From an uncultured Clostridia bacterium (GTDB taxonomy: Bacteria; Bacillota; Clostridia; Oscillospirales; Ruminococcaceae), in assembly GCA_947584825.1 (NCBI GenBank), contig CANPWR010000012.1:1-23623 (forward strand): a stretch of DNA of 23,623 nt, read 5' to 3'. Below are positions 8,768 through 15,071 of this stretch, piece by piece. The notes under the pieces are model-generated. The model was not told the DNA's origin, did not search any database, and was given only the letters and a program-made list of their open reading frames with translations. The position numbers and the translations under genes were made by a program. Every line of letters begins with the position of its first letter. Within the stretch, counting starts at the first letter, position 1.

Positions 8768-9586
8768 TTATTTTATATATGAACCCGGAACCTCTGAATA
8801 GGTCTTACAGAACCTATAGTAATTTATCTTTCCGTTTGTCATATCATCTTCAACCTGTGGGTCGAAAACATATGTATTTCCGTTGAGCTTAACCTCTGTC
8901 CACATGTGATAGCCGTACCCGCCAGCTGCCATTGCAGTGCTTCCGTCAACTGTCTTAGCATTGAATCCCAAATACTTCATCATTGCCATATACACATAAG
9001 AGTATTCGGTACAAGTGCCGTATCCCTTCTCAAGAACTGACTCTATTGCATTTCCCCAGCCGCCGTATGAATAATGAGTATTATTAATAAGATAATCATA
9101 GCAAGTCTTAGCTTTTTTGTAATTTGACATATCATCGTCTATTATTTTATTGAGATGCTTTTTAAGAATTTTTTCATCTTTACCTTTGAGAAACTCCTTT
9201 GGCTTCAACTTAGCGGAATTTAGCCTGCTCACTACGTTATTACTAGTTTTTGTGTATGTATTCAATTTCTTTTTTGATTTTGCTCTGTCCACAGATTTCT
9301 TTTTTGTTTTCTTTTTTGATTTCTTTATTTTAACAGTCTTTTTTCTTTCTTTTAATGTTTTCTTTCCTTTGGCTGCATTCCTGCTTTTTGATTTTTTCAC
9401 TGACTTTTTCATTGGTTTTGTACAACTTACGGATGCTGTAATACTATCCGAACCCGATTTTCCGTCAAAACTTAAGGTACTTATTCCCTGAACTAATGAC
9501 ACAACAATAAGCATTATCGCGGCACACGCTATAAACTTCTCAAGATACTTAAAAAACAGTGTCCTGACAAAATAAAGAATTTTCAT
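8768..9586 (-). CDS. Membrane-anchored transglutaminase-like protein with lysine-rich stalk
   Basis: A 272-residue protein. A hydrophobic segment at about 18-36 anchors or exports it. Residues 57-107 are extraordinarily basic (25 lysines and 3 arginines in 51 residues, in KKSK-type repeats). The C-terminal ~130 residues form a transglutaminase-like (papain-fold) domain with a full catalytic triad: Cys192 in GYGTCTEYS, His227 in GYHMWTEV and Asp242 in VFDPQ. Bacterial members include proteases, amidases and cross-linking enzymes, so the reaction cannot be named. The domain would face outside the membrane, and the basic stalk could bind cell-wall polyanions or act as a lysine donor; both are inference. 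ATG 9586 has GGAGG six bases upstream. A 6-bp hairpin with a GAAA loop (9604-9619) sits just before that ribosome site. Confidence 0.85.
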   Translation of the reverse strand: MKILYFVRTLFFKYLEKFIACAAIMLIVVSLVQGISTLSFDGKSGSDSITASVSCTKPMKKSVKKSKSRNAAKGKKTLKERKKTVKIKKSKKKTKKKSVDRAKSKKKLNTYTKTSNNVVSRLNSAKLKPKEFLKGKDEKILKKHLNKIIDDDMSNYKKAKTCYDYLINNTHYSYGGWGNAIESVLEKGYGTCTEYSYVYMAMMKYLGFNAKTVDGSTAMAAGGYGYHMWTEVKLNGNTYVFDPQVEDDMTNGKINYYRFCKTYSEVPGSYIK

Positions 9587-9706
9587 TCCGATCCTCCAAT
9601 CGTGAGTGATTTCTCACTCTCCCATATAAATAATTACACGTTTTCGTATGTTTTCACTTCCGTACAAAAAACAGTAACCGGCTGTTTTCATTAAAGTACT
9701 TTCGAT

Positions 9707-9735
9707 ATTCTATAGCAAAAGGTTACAAAAGTCAA
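9707..9735 (-). promoter_or_regulatory. Sigma-A promoter for the transglutaminase-like gene
   Basis: -35 TTGACT (9735-9730), 17-base spacer, -10 TAGAAT (9712-9707). The -35 and spacer lie within the inverted repeat listed separately. Confidence 0.7.
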
Positions 9736-9748
9736 TTTATTTGTAACC
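9721..9748. promoter_or_regulatory. Inverted repeat over the promoter, candidate operator
   Basis: GGTTACAAA (9721-9729), ten bases, TTTGTAACC (9740-9748): a perfect 9-bp inverted repeat that straddles the -35 box of the minus promoter. Similar half-sites ATTACAAA occur at 9840-9847 and 9882-9889, and TTTGTTAC at 9891-9898. The placement suggests a repressor site; the regulator is unknown. Confidence 0.5.
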
Positions 9749-9923
9749 TTTAAAAAGTGTTGCTTTTGTTTGCTTTACATAAAAATTTCAATTATAATGT
9801 CGAATAATTATGCATAATATTGTCGATACATCGTTAATTATTACAAATCAATTACATATTGAGAATAATTCATAGTCAAATATTACAAACTTTGTTACCT
9901 TTTATAATTCTTTATAAATTGAC

Positions 9924-9948
9924 AAAAAAAGAGGAGCAAAAGCTCCTC
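9924..9948 (-). terminator. Terminator of the pdxK-pyrK-pyrD operon
   Basis: Perfect 7-bp stem GAGGAGC/GCTCCTC (9931-9937 with 9942-9948), AAAA loop, followed on minus by seven T (9930-9924). Confidence 0.93.
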
Positions 9949-9974
9949 TTCCAAAAAACTAATATAGTATTTTT

Positions 9975-10886
9975 TTACCACGGCTTAACTGTTCCTACTA
10001 TTTCACTTATGTTCTTTACTCCGTTTTTATCACACCATTCATTAAGTCCGTCAATAATCTTAACAGGTGCATAAGGATCGTTAAACATAACAGCGCCTAT
10101 CTGGAAACACTCCGCACCTGCCATCATCATTTCAATAGCGTCTTCAGCACAGGATATTCCGCCCATTCCGCAAACAGGAATATCAACAGCATTTGCGACC
10201 TGCCATACCATTCTCACCGCTATCGGAAATACTGCAGGTCCTGAAAGTCCTCCCACATTATTCTTAAGGATAGGACGTCTTGACTTTATATCTATTCTCA
10301 TACCGAGCAAAGTATTAATTAAAGAAATTGCGTCAGCTCCCTCTGCCTCAACAGCTTTGGCAATATCAACTATGCTGGTTACGTTCGGAGAAAGCTTTAC
10401 CATCAGAGGCTTTGACGTTGCATTTTTAACTGCTTTTGTAATTTCTGCCGCACAATCCTTATTAGTTCCGAACGCCGCTCCGCCCTGCTTTACATTAGGA
10501 CAGGATATATTAAGTTCAATTATATTTACACTCGTTCCCTCCAGCATTGAAACAAGTTCAACGCATTCCTCAATAGTACCACCTGCAACATTTGCAACTA
10601 CGGCTAAGTTGTTCTTTTCAAGATTTGGAAGCTCATACGCTAAAAACTTTTTTATACCGCCGTTTTGCAGACCTACTGAGTTTAACATTCCGCATGGTGT
10701 TTCTGCAATTCTCGGAGGAGGATTGCCGTCCTTCTCATATAGGGTTGTACCCTTAGTTGAGATACCGCCTATTTTAGAAAGCGAATAGAGGTCAGTATAT
10801 TCACGTCCGTAGCCGTAAGCTCCACTGGCTGTTATCAATGGATTTTTCATATCAACTCCGCAGAATTTAACAGATAAATCAGCCAT
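9975..10886 (-). CDS. pyrD: Dihydroorotate dehydrogenase, class 1B catalytic subunit
   Basis: A 303-residue FMN enzyme that oxidises dihydroorotate to orotate, the fourth step of pyrimidine synthesis, in the cytoplasm. Class 1B is shown by the catalytic cysteine Cys129 in NISCPNVKQGG (class 2 enzymes have serine) and by the adjacent PyrK partner. Other family motifs are NPLITASGAYGYG near 15-27, the PCGMLNSVGLQN segment, and the FMN phosphate-binding region VCGMGGISCAEDAIEMMMAGA near the C terminus. ATG 10886 overlaps the PyrK stop as TAATG, with GGAGG ten bases upstream inside pyrK, so translation of the two subunits is coupled. An upstream in-frame extension of 15 codons would lie in pyrK and is rejected. 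It is the last gene of the operon. Confidence 0.96.
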   Translation of the reverse strand: MADLSVKFCGVDMKNPLITASGAYGYGREYTDLYSLSKIGGISTKGTTLYEKDGNPPPRIAETPCGMLNSVGLQNGGIKKFLAYELPNLEKNNLAVVANVAGGTIEECVELVSMLEGTSVNIIELNISCPNVKQGGAAFGTNKDCAAEITKAVKNATSKPLMVKLSPNVTSIVDIAKAVEAEGADAISLINTLLGMRIDIKSRRPILKNNVGGLSGPAVFPIAVRMVWQVANAVDIPVCGMGGISCAEDAIEMMMAGAECFQIGAVMFNDPYAPVKIIDGLNEWCDKNGVKNISEIVGTVKPW

Positions 10887-11653
10887 TATAATACGACCTC
10901 CTTTGAATCGAATACAGGTCCGTTCTTGCAAACATGACCGTAAAACTCACGTCCGCCCCTTGTCATTTTAACAGCACAGCCCAAACACGCCCCAACGCCG
11001 CACGCCATTCTCTCTTCAAGAGAAATCTGACAGCTTATTTCATTATTTCTTGCTATTTCAGAAACAGCTTTGAGCATTACAACAGGTCCGCACGCATAAA
11101 TCATATCAGGCTTCTCTTCTTTCAAGCACCTTGCTAATGCGTCTGTAACAAAACCCTTCTCACCTGCTGTTCCGTCATCTGTACACAATATTGTCTTATT
11201 GTTCTGAGCCTTGAAGTCATCTTGAAGTATAACAAGGTCTTTTGTTCTGAAACCTGAGATAGCAGTTGCGTTTTTGCCGTAATACTTAGCCACAGCCAGC
11301 ATAGGCGGAGTTCCTATTCCTCCTCCGACTGTAATTACCTTTTTATCAGATTCAAGCAACTTAAATCCGATACCAAGCGGTCCCAGCATATCAAGCTGTT
11401 CGCCTACCTCAAATTTAGAAAGTGCGTCCGTTCCTTTTCCCTTGATTTGAAAAACTATTCGAATTGTTCCACTATCCTTATCAATACCGCATATTGAAAT
11501 AGGACGTCTTAGAAAAAAGCCTGGAACGCTTATATGGACAAATTGTCCCGGATTCACCAAATCGCATAAATCCCTACATGAAAGAGTAAGGTCAAACGTA
11601 TCCTCAGCTATCTGCTCCTTTTTGATTATTTCATACATTCCTTGTGTATACAT
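10886..11653 (-). CDS. pyrK: Dihydroorotate dehydrogenase electron-transfer subunit
   Basis: A 255-residue FAD and 2Fe-2S protein that passes electrons from PyrD to NAD+, giving the heterotetrameric PyrD-1B/PyrK complex. The FAD-binding RRPISI motif is at 49-54, the nucleotide-binding segment with VGGGIGTPP is near 109-117, and four cysteines bind the cluster: Cys218-x4-Cys223-x2-Cys226-x15-Cys242. These are the ferredoxin-reductase-family features expected of PyrK. AAAGGAAG precedes ATG 11653. It lies 25 bases after pdxK and overlaps pyrD by one base. The first steps of pyrimidine synthesis (carB, pyrB, pyrC) are not in the window. Confidence 0.95.
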   Translation of the reverse strand: MYTQGMYEIIKKEQIAEDTFDLTLSCRDLCDLVNPGQFVHISVPGFFLRRPISICGIDKDSGTIRIVFQIKGKGTDALSKFEVGEQLDMLGPLGIGFKLLESDKKVITVGGGIGTPPMLAVAKYYGKNATAISGFRTKDLVILQDDFKAQNNKTILCTDDGTAGEKGFVTDALARCLKEEKPDMIYACGPVVMLKAVSEIARNNEISCQISLEERMACGVGACLGCAVKMTRGGREFYGHVCKNGPVFDSKEVVL

Positions 11654-11678
11654 AAAAACTTCCTTTCAAATCAATGTA

Positions 11679-12536
11679 TTACAGCGTTTCATAATCCTTA
11701 AACACCTGAGTATTGATAAGCCAGCTCAAACAACCCTCAAGCATAATTCCGTCGCTTGGTTCTGCCGAATAGCTGAATGTGGTTTTTATTGCAAGCTCGG
11801 TAAATGACGTCGCTCTGTTTATGGCAATCGGCAAACTGTCGCCCTTTAAAAGTCCTCCCACCAAAACACTTGAAAACATATCGCCACAGCCTGAATAGTG
11901 CGCCGGCACATAATCGCACGAAACTTTCCAAAAGGTGGAATGTTCTTTATCATATCCGATATTGCAAAGTCCCGAACCTGCCAATGAAACACTTGTGATA
12001 ACTACCACCTTCGGTCCTATTTCAGAAAGCCTTACAAGCCACGACTTGAGTTCTGTAGAACTCATTGGTGCAGACTGATATTGCTCTCCTAACAGAATAG
12101 CCGCTTCGGTGAGATTAGGAGTTATAACATCAGCCTTTCGCACAAGTTCAATCATTCTCCGGCACATAATTTTTGTGTATGTCGGATAAGGCTTTCCGCC
12201 GTCGCCCATAACAGGATCGCAGACCTTTAGAGAATCATTAAAGCTGTCAAAAAATTCAAGACAATAATCTACCTGTTCCTGAGAGCTGAGAAAGCCTGTA
12301 TATATACAGTCAAATTTATATTTCATTTTATTATAGTGTCCGAGAGCGGGCTTAATATAATCTGTCAAATCACGAAAAACGAAGTCATCAAACCCTGTAT
12401 GTGCAGACAAAACTGCCGTCGGCACAGGACAAACCTGAATTCCCATTGCCGACAGCGACGGAATAATCACTGTCAGCGAACAGCGTCCGACCCCAGAAAT
12501 ATCATTAATAGCCGCAACCTTTTTACACTCCAGCAT
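11679..12536 (-). CDS. pdxK: Pyridoxal/pyridoxamine kinase (PdxK/PdxY-type)
   Basis: A 285-residue ribokinase-fold kinase that phosphorylates pyridoxal, pyridoxine or pyridoxamine in vitamin B6 salvage. The N terminus INDISGVGRCSLT resembles the pyridoxine-kinase substrate site, DPVMGDGGKPY (107-117) is the family's central motif, and the catalytic loop is YSGCGDMFSS with Asp219 as the likely base. The loop has Cys217 where most relatives have threonine; cysteine near this position is known in some Firmicute B6 and HMP kinases, so activity is probably kept. ATG 12536 has AGGGG upstream. It leads the operon with pyrK and pyrD; the functional link between B6 salvage and orotate synthesis is not obvious. 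ThiD is an alternative, but the N-terminal motif favours B6. Confidence 0.88.
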   Translation of the reverse strand: MLECKKVAAINDISGVGRCSLTVIIPSLSAMGIQVCPVPTAVLSAHTGFDDFVFRDLTDYIKPALGHYNKMKYKFDCIYTGFLSSQEQVDYCLEFFDSFNDSLKVCDPVMGDGGKPYPTYTKIMCRRMIELVRKADVITPNLTEAAILLGEQYQSAPMSSTELKSWLVRLSEIGPKVVVITSVSLAGSGLCNIGYDKEHSTFWKVSCDYVPAHYSGCGDMFSSVLVGGLLKGDSLPIAINRATSFTELAIKTTFSYSAEPSDGIMLEGCLSWLINTQVFKDYETL

Positions 12537-12575
12537 TAAAATTTCCCCTAAAAAATTTCATATAATTTCTAAAAT

Positions 12576-12604
12576 AGTATATCATATTTTTCATAGATTA
12601 ACAA
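12576..12604 (-). promoter_or_regulatory. Sigma-A promoter for pdxK-pyrK-pyrD
   Basis: -35 TTGTTA (12604-12599), 17-base spacer, -10 TATACT (12581-12576), about 35 bases before pdxK. The -35 is moderate, the -10 good. I see no PyrR-type attenuator in the short leader. Confidence 0.6.
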
Positions 12605-12627
12605 CCTTATATTACAAAAAAATCTTT

Positions 12628-12657
12628 GAATATACAATTGTTTTTTCGGGGAAATTA
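12628..12657 (+). promoter_or_regulatory. Forespore-type (sigma-F/sigma-G-like) promoter candidate
   Basis: GAATA (12628-12632), exactly 15 bases, then GGGGAAATTA (12648-12657). This fits every position of the sigma-F -10 consensus GGNRANANTW, and the -35 fits the sigma-G form GNATR and four of five positions of the sigma-F form GYWTA. Transcription would start about 20 bases before the strong ribosome site of the next gene. No good sigma-A promoter is seen here on plus. Confidence 0.5.
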
Positions 12658-12686
12658 CTATTACAAATAAAAAAGGAGGATATATC

Positions 12687-12863
12687 ATGAAAATCAACAT
12701 AAGCTCGCTTGCTAAGGGAATTACAATAGGTATGGCTGTCGGTGCTGCAACTTACGCTTTAACAAACGCTACCAAAAAAGACAAGAGAATGCTCAAGTCA
12801 AACACAGGTAAGGCAATCAAAGCTATCGGTGAGGTTTTTGAGGACTTCGGAACTATGTTTTAA
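12687..12863 (+). CDS. Small 58-residue protein, unknown function
   Basis: ATG 12687 follows a very strong AAAAAGGAGGA ribosome site and opens a frame of 58 codons ending in TAA at 12861-12863. The protein has a short apolar, glycine- and alanine-rich stretch at 11-25 (GITIGMAVGAATYAL) followed by a lysine-rich region and an amphipathic tail ending FEDFGTMF. It resembles in style the short YtxH-like or glycine-zipper proteins that are common in Clostridia, but I cannot name a family with confidence. The apolar stretch could just span or dip into a membrane. It stands alone between divergent pdxK and convergent ABC-F, with a forespore-type promoter upstream and a bidirectional terminator downstream, suggesting a role during sporulation. 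Confidence 0.8.
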   Translation: MKINISSLAKGITIGMAVGAATYALTNATKKDKRMLKSNTGKAIKAIGEVFEDFGTMF

Positions 12864-12894
12864 TTATTTCAATTCGTTTCATCTGATTAATAAG

Positions 12895-12916
12895 AAGAGC
12901 GGCTTACACCGCTCTT
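12895..12916. terminator. Bidirectional terminator
   Basis: Perfect 8-bp stem AAGAGCGG/CCGCTCTT (12895-12902 with 12909-12916) with loop CTTACA, between the convergent 58-codon gene (plus) and the ABC-F gene (minus). T runs on either side are short, so termination may be moderate. Confidence 0.75.
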
Positions 12917-12957
12917 TACATATCTCACCATAAACTTCATTTAAAAGATAAATTACA

Positions 12958-14886
12958 TTACCCCATCTCTGCCCACTCTTCAAGCCTTTTATCGAGAATC
13001 TGCTTTTTCTCTTCAAGCTCTCTGCATTTGTCAGCACATAATTCATAATCAGCAGCAATATCAGGAGTAGAGATCTCAGTTTCAAGCTTAGAAATATCAC
13101 ATTCAAGAGATTCAATTTCAGTCTCCAATTCCTTAATTCGCTGCTTTCTTTTAACGTCAGCCGCACGCTGCTCTTTGGTCCTGTATTGCTTCTGATTTGT
13201 ATTCTGTTTCATCTTTTTTATCTGAGCATTATCATTTTCAGAGATTTTGGTAATCTCTTTAAGCTTTTGCTCACGATAATCGTCGTAGTTTCCTTTGTAT
13301 GATTTAACTCCACTCTCTGTGACCTCGATAATTCTCGTAGATAGCCTATTTAGCAAGTACCTGTCGTGAGAAACAAGAATAATCGTGCCCTTAAACTCTG
13401 ACAAAGCCTGCTCTAAAACCTCTTTAGTCATTAAATCCAAATGGTTGGTAGGCTCGTCAAGAATTAACACATTTGCTCTTTGAAGCGTCAAAACAGCAAA
13501 ACAAAGCTTTGCACGCTCACCACCCGAAAGTACACCTACCTGCTTGAACACATCATCACCTGTCAAAAGAACACTTCCCAAAACCTTTCTTATCTGTTCG
13601 TCAGTCATTCTCGGAAAACGCTTGTGTACTTCATCAATAACAGTGTTATGCTTGTCAAGTGATGTGTTTTCCTGCTCAAAATAGGCTTTCTTTACATTGT
13701 TTGCCCATTCAATACTTCCCTTGCTATGCTTGTTGATTCCAAGAATAAGCCTGAGTATAGAAGTCTTACCAATACCGTTTCTGCCGATAATTGATACCTT
13801 TTCCCCGCGTTTTACCTCTAAGCTAAAGCTGTCAAGCAAAGTTTTTTTATTTGCTCCCTCGCCGACCGTCAAATCACAGTCCTCAACGGTAAGAATATCC
13901 TTAGTCGGCTCATAATCATATTCCAGAACAATTTTAGGAGGCTTTACATAGGTTATAGGCTTTTCAATGCGCTCAATCTTATCAAGCATATGCTGTCTGC
14001 TTTTAGCCATATTGGCAGTAGACGCACGAACCTTATTTTTAGCAATATAGTCCTCCAGCTTAGCAATTTCCCTCTGCTGGATTTCATATTCCTTATTCTG
14101 ACGTTCAAGGTTCATTTCCTTTTGAACTACATATGATGAATAGTTACCCTTGTAAATCATAAGATGTTTGTTTTCAATTTCAAATATTTTGGTGCAGAGC
14201 TTATTAAGAAAATATCTGTCGTGAGATACTATTATAATTGCACCTTTATAGCTTTTCAAATAGTCCTCAAGCCAAGAAAGTGTATCGAGGTCCAGATGAT
14301 TTGTCGGCTCGTCGAGAATAAGCAAGTCAGGTTCTTCTAAAAGAAGCTTCGCCATAGCAAGACGTGTTTTCTCACCGCCTGAAAGATTGTCTATAACCCT
14401 GTTTGAATCAAAATCTCTAAAACCCATTCCGTTTAAAACAGTCGAGATCTTTACGTCTATTCGGTAACCATCATTTGCTTCAAAATAGCTTGAAAGTTCA
14501 GCATACTCGTCTGAAAGGCTGCTTTTTGAATTAACTCCGTTTGATATGCCCATACTCTTTTCAAGCTCTTTCATTCTCTTATAGGTATTAAGAAGTTTTT
14601 CAAACGGTCTTTTCATTTCGTCTTTTATTGTATTACTGCTTTCTAAACCGCTGTTCTGAGCCAAAAAGCCTATTCTAATCTTGTTTGAAATTCCAAGCTT
14701 ACCTTTTCCGTCAGGAGTTTTATCATAGCCTTCATAACCCATAATGATTTTTAAAAGTGTGGATTTTCCGCAGCCGTTTTGACCTACAAGACCTATGACG
14801 TCTCTATCTTCAACTGTAAAATTAATATTTGAAAGAAGAAGTTCTCCCCCGAAATATTTATTTAAGTTTTCACAATTAATTATCAT
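12958..14886 (-). CDS. ABC-F family ATPase (ribosome-associated)
   Basis: A 642-residue protein with two ABC ATPase domains and no membrane segment. Domain 1 has Walker A GQNGCGKS (35-42), signature LSGGEKTRLAMAKLLL and Walker B LLILDEPTNHLDLD. Domain 2 has GRNGIGKTS, LSGGERAKLCFAVLTL and VLILDEPTNHLDLM. Between them lies the charged P-site tRNA-interaction linker (RQNKEYEIQQREIAKLEDYI), and the last ~100 residues form a lysine- and glutamate-rich coiled coil like that of Uup/YdiF-type members. The family binds the ribosomal E site and rescues stalled ribosomes or, in some branches, gives antibiotic resistance; the branch cannot be fixed by eye. ATG 14886 is set by GGAG seven bases before it. 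Confidence 0.92.
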   Translation of the reverse strand: MIINCENLNKYFGGELLLSNINFTVEDRDVIGLVGQNGCGKSTLLKIIMGYEGYDKTPDGKGKLGISNKIRIGFLAQNSGLESSNTIKDEMKRPFEKLLNTYKRMKELEKSMGISNGVNSKSSLSDEYAELSSYFEANDGYRIDVKISTVLNGMGFRDFDSNRVIDNLSGGEKTRLAMAKLLLEEPDLLILDEPTNHLDLDTLSWLEDYLKSYKGAIIIVSHDRYFLNKLCTKIFEIENKHLMIYKGNYSSYVVQKEMNLERQNKEYEIQQREIAKLEDYIAKNKVRASTANMAKSRQHMLDKIERIEKPITYVKPPKIVLEYDYEPTKDILTVEDCDLTVGEGANKKTLLDSFSLEVKRGEKVSIIGRNGIGKTSILRLILGINKHSKGSIEWANNVKKAYFEQENTSLDKHNTVIDEVHKRFPRMTDEQIRKVLGSVLLTGDDVFKQVGVLSGGERAKLCFAVLTLQRANVLILDEPTNHLDLMTKEVLEQALSEFKGTIILVSHDRYLLNRLSTRIIEVTESGVKSYKGNYDDYREQKLKEITKISENDNAQIKKMKQNTNQKQYRTKEQRAADVKRKQRIKELETEIESLECDISKLETEISTPDIAADYELCADKCRELEEKKQILDKRLEEWAEMG

Positions 14887-14939
14887 AAATGTTCTCCATA
14901 TACTATTTTTCAAACTATTTCTCCGCAATCATAATTAAT

Positions 14940-14968
14940 ATAATAATATACTTTGGGGAAAATATCAA
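14940..14968 (-). promoter_or_regulatory. Sigma-A promoter for the ABC-F gene
   Basis: -35 TTGATA (14968-14963), 17-base spacer, -10 TATTAT (14945-14940), about 55 bases before the start codon. A second candidate starts from TTGACA at 15023-15018 but has a poor -10. Confidence 0.6.
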
Positions 14969-14975
14969 TATGAAG

Positions 14976-15004
14976 TTGCCTCTTAAGCCTTTTTCATGTA
15001 TAAT
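14976..15004 (+). promoter_or_regulatory. Sigma-A promoter for the SGNH hydrolase gene
   Basis: -35 TTGCCT (14976-14981), 17-base spacer, consensus -10 TATAAT (14999-15004). It lies back-to-back with the ABC-F promoter, the two -35 boxes being only seven bases apart, and gives a leader of about 60 bases. Confidence 0.65.
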
Positions 15005-15071
15005 ATATTTATGATATTGTCAACTTGTTAATTATATAGAATTTCAAACTTTGGATTGTTATTGTTAAGGA

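Larger units (their letters stand above)
9587..9974. other. Intergenic region between pyrD and the transglutaminase-like gene
   Basis: This 388-base gap holds no gene I can support. From the left it contains a hairpin GAGTGA-TTTC-TCACTC (9604-9619), a weak hairpin AAAACAG/CTGTTTT (9668-9688) that on minus ends in a T run and could attenuate, the minus promoter with its inverted repeat, several TTACAAA-like boxes, a perfect palindrome ATTATGCATAAT (9807-9818) flanked by two TGTCGA copies, and the pyrD terminator. A TTGCTT-17-TATAAT match on plus (9770-9798) has no gene in front of it. Confidence 0.6.

Noticed and set aside
9150..9491. Plus-strand 113-residue phenylalanine-rich frame
   Set aside because: It is the antisense of the lysine-rich stalk of the transglutaminase-like gene (Lys codons read backwards as Phe).
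9599..9690. Riboswitch in the leader of the transglutaminase-like gene
   Set aside because: The leader has two small hairpins, but I could not match the conserved cores I know for c-di-AMP or c-di-GMP riboswitches, which often precede wall enzymes.
9770..9798. Plus-strand promoter match TTGCTT-17-TATAAT
   Set aside because: There is no plus-strand gene ahead, and the pyrD terminator hairpin lacks a T run on plus, so no defined transcript can be supported from sequence alone. Kept only as a remark.
9811..9876. Short plus-strand frame of 21 codons in the pyrD/transglutaminase gap
   Set aside because: No ribosome site precedes its ATG, and the ATG is part of the ATTATGCATAAT palindrome.
8213..9974. 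Defence or toxin-antitoxin module made of the small protein and the transglutaminase-like gene
   Set aside because: There is no antitoxin-like regulator, no mobile-element signal and a terminator between the two genes; the features point to envelope proteins.
10357..10788. Plus-strand 143-residue frame opposite pyrD
   Set aside because: It lies wholly opposite a well-supported enzyme gene, with no ribosome site or family features.
12879..13166. Minus-strand 95-residue frame at the end of the ABC-F gene
   Set aside because: It is an out-of-frame reading inside the ABC-F coding sequence, with leucine- and lysine-rich low complexity and no ribosome site.
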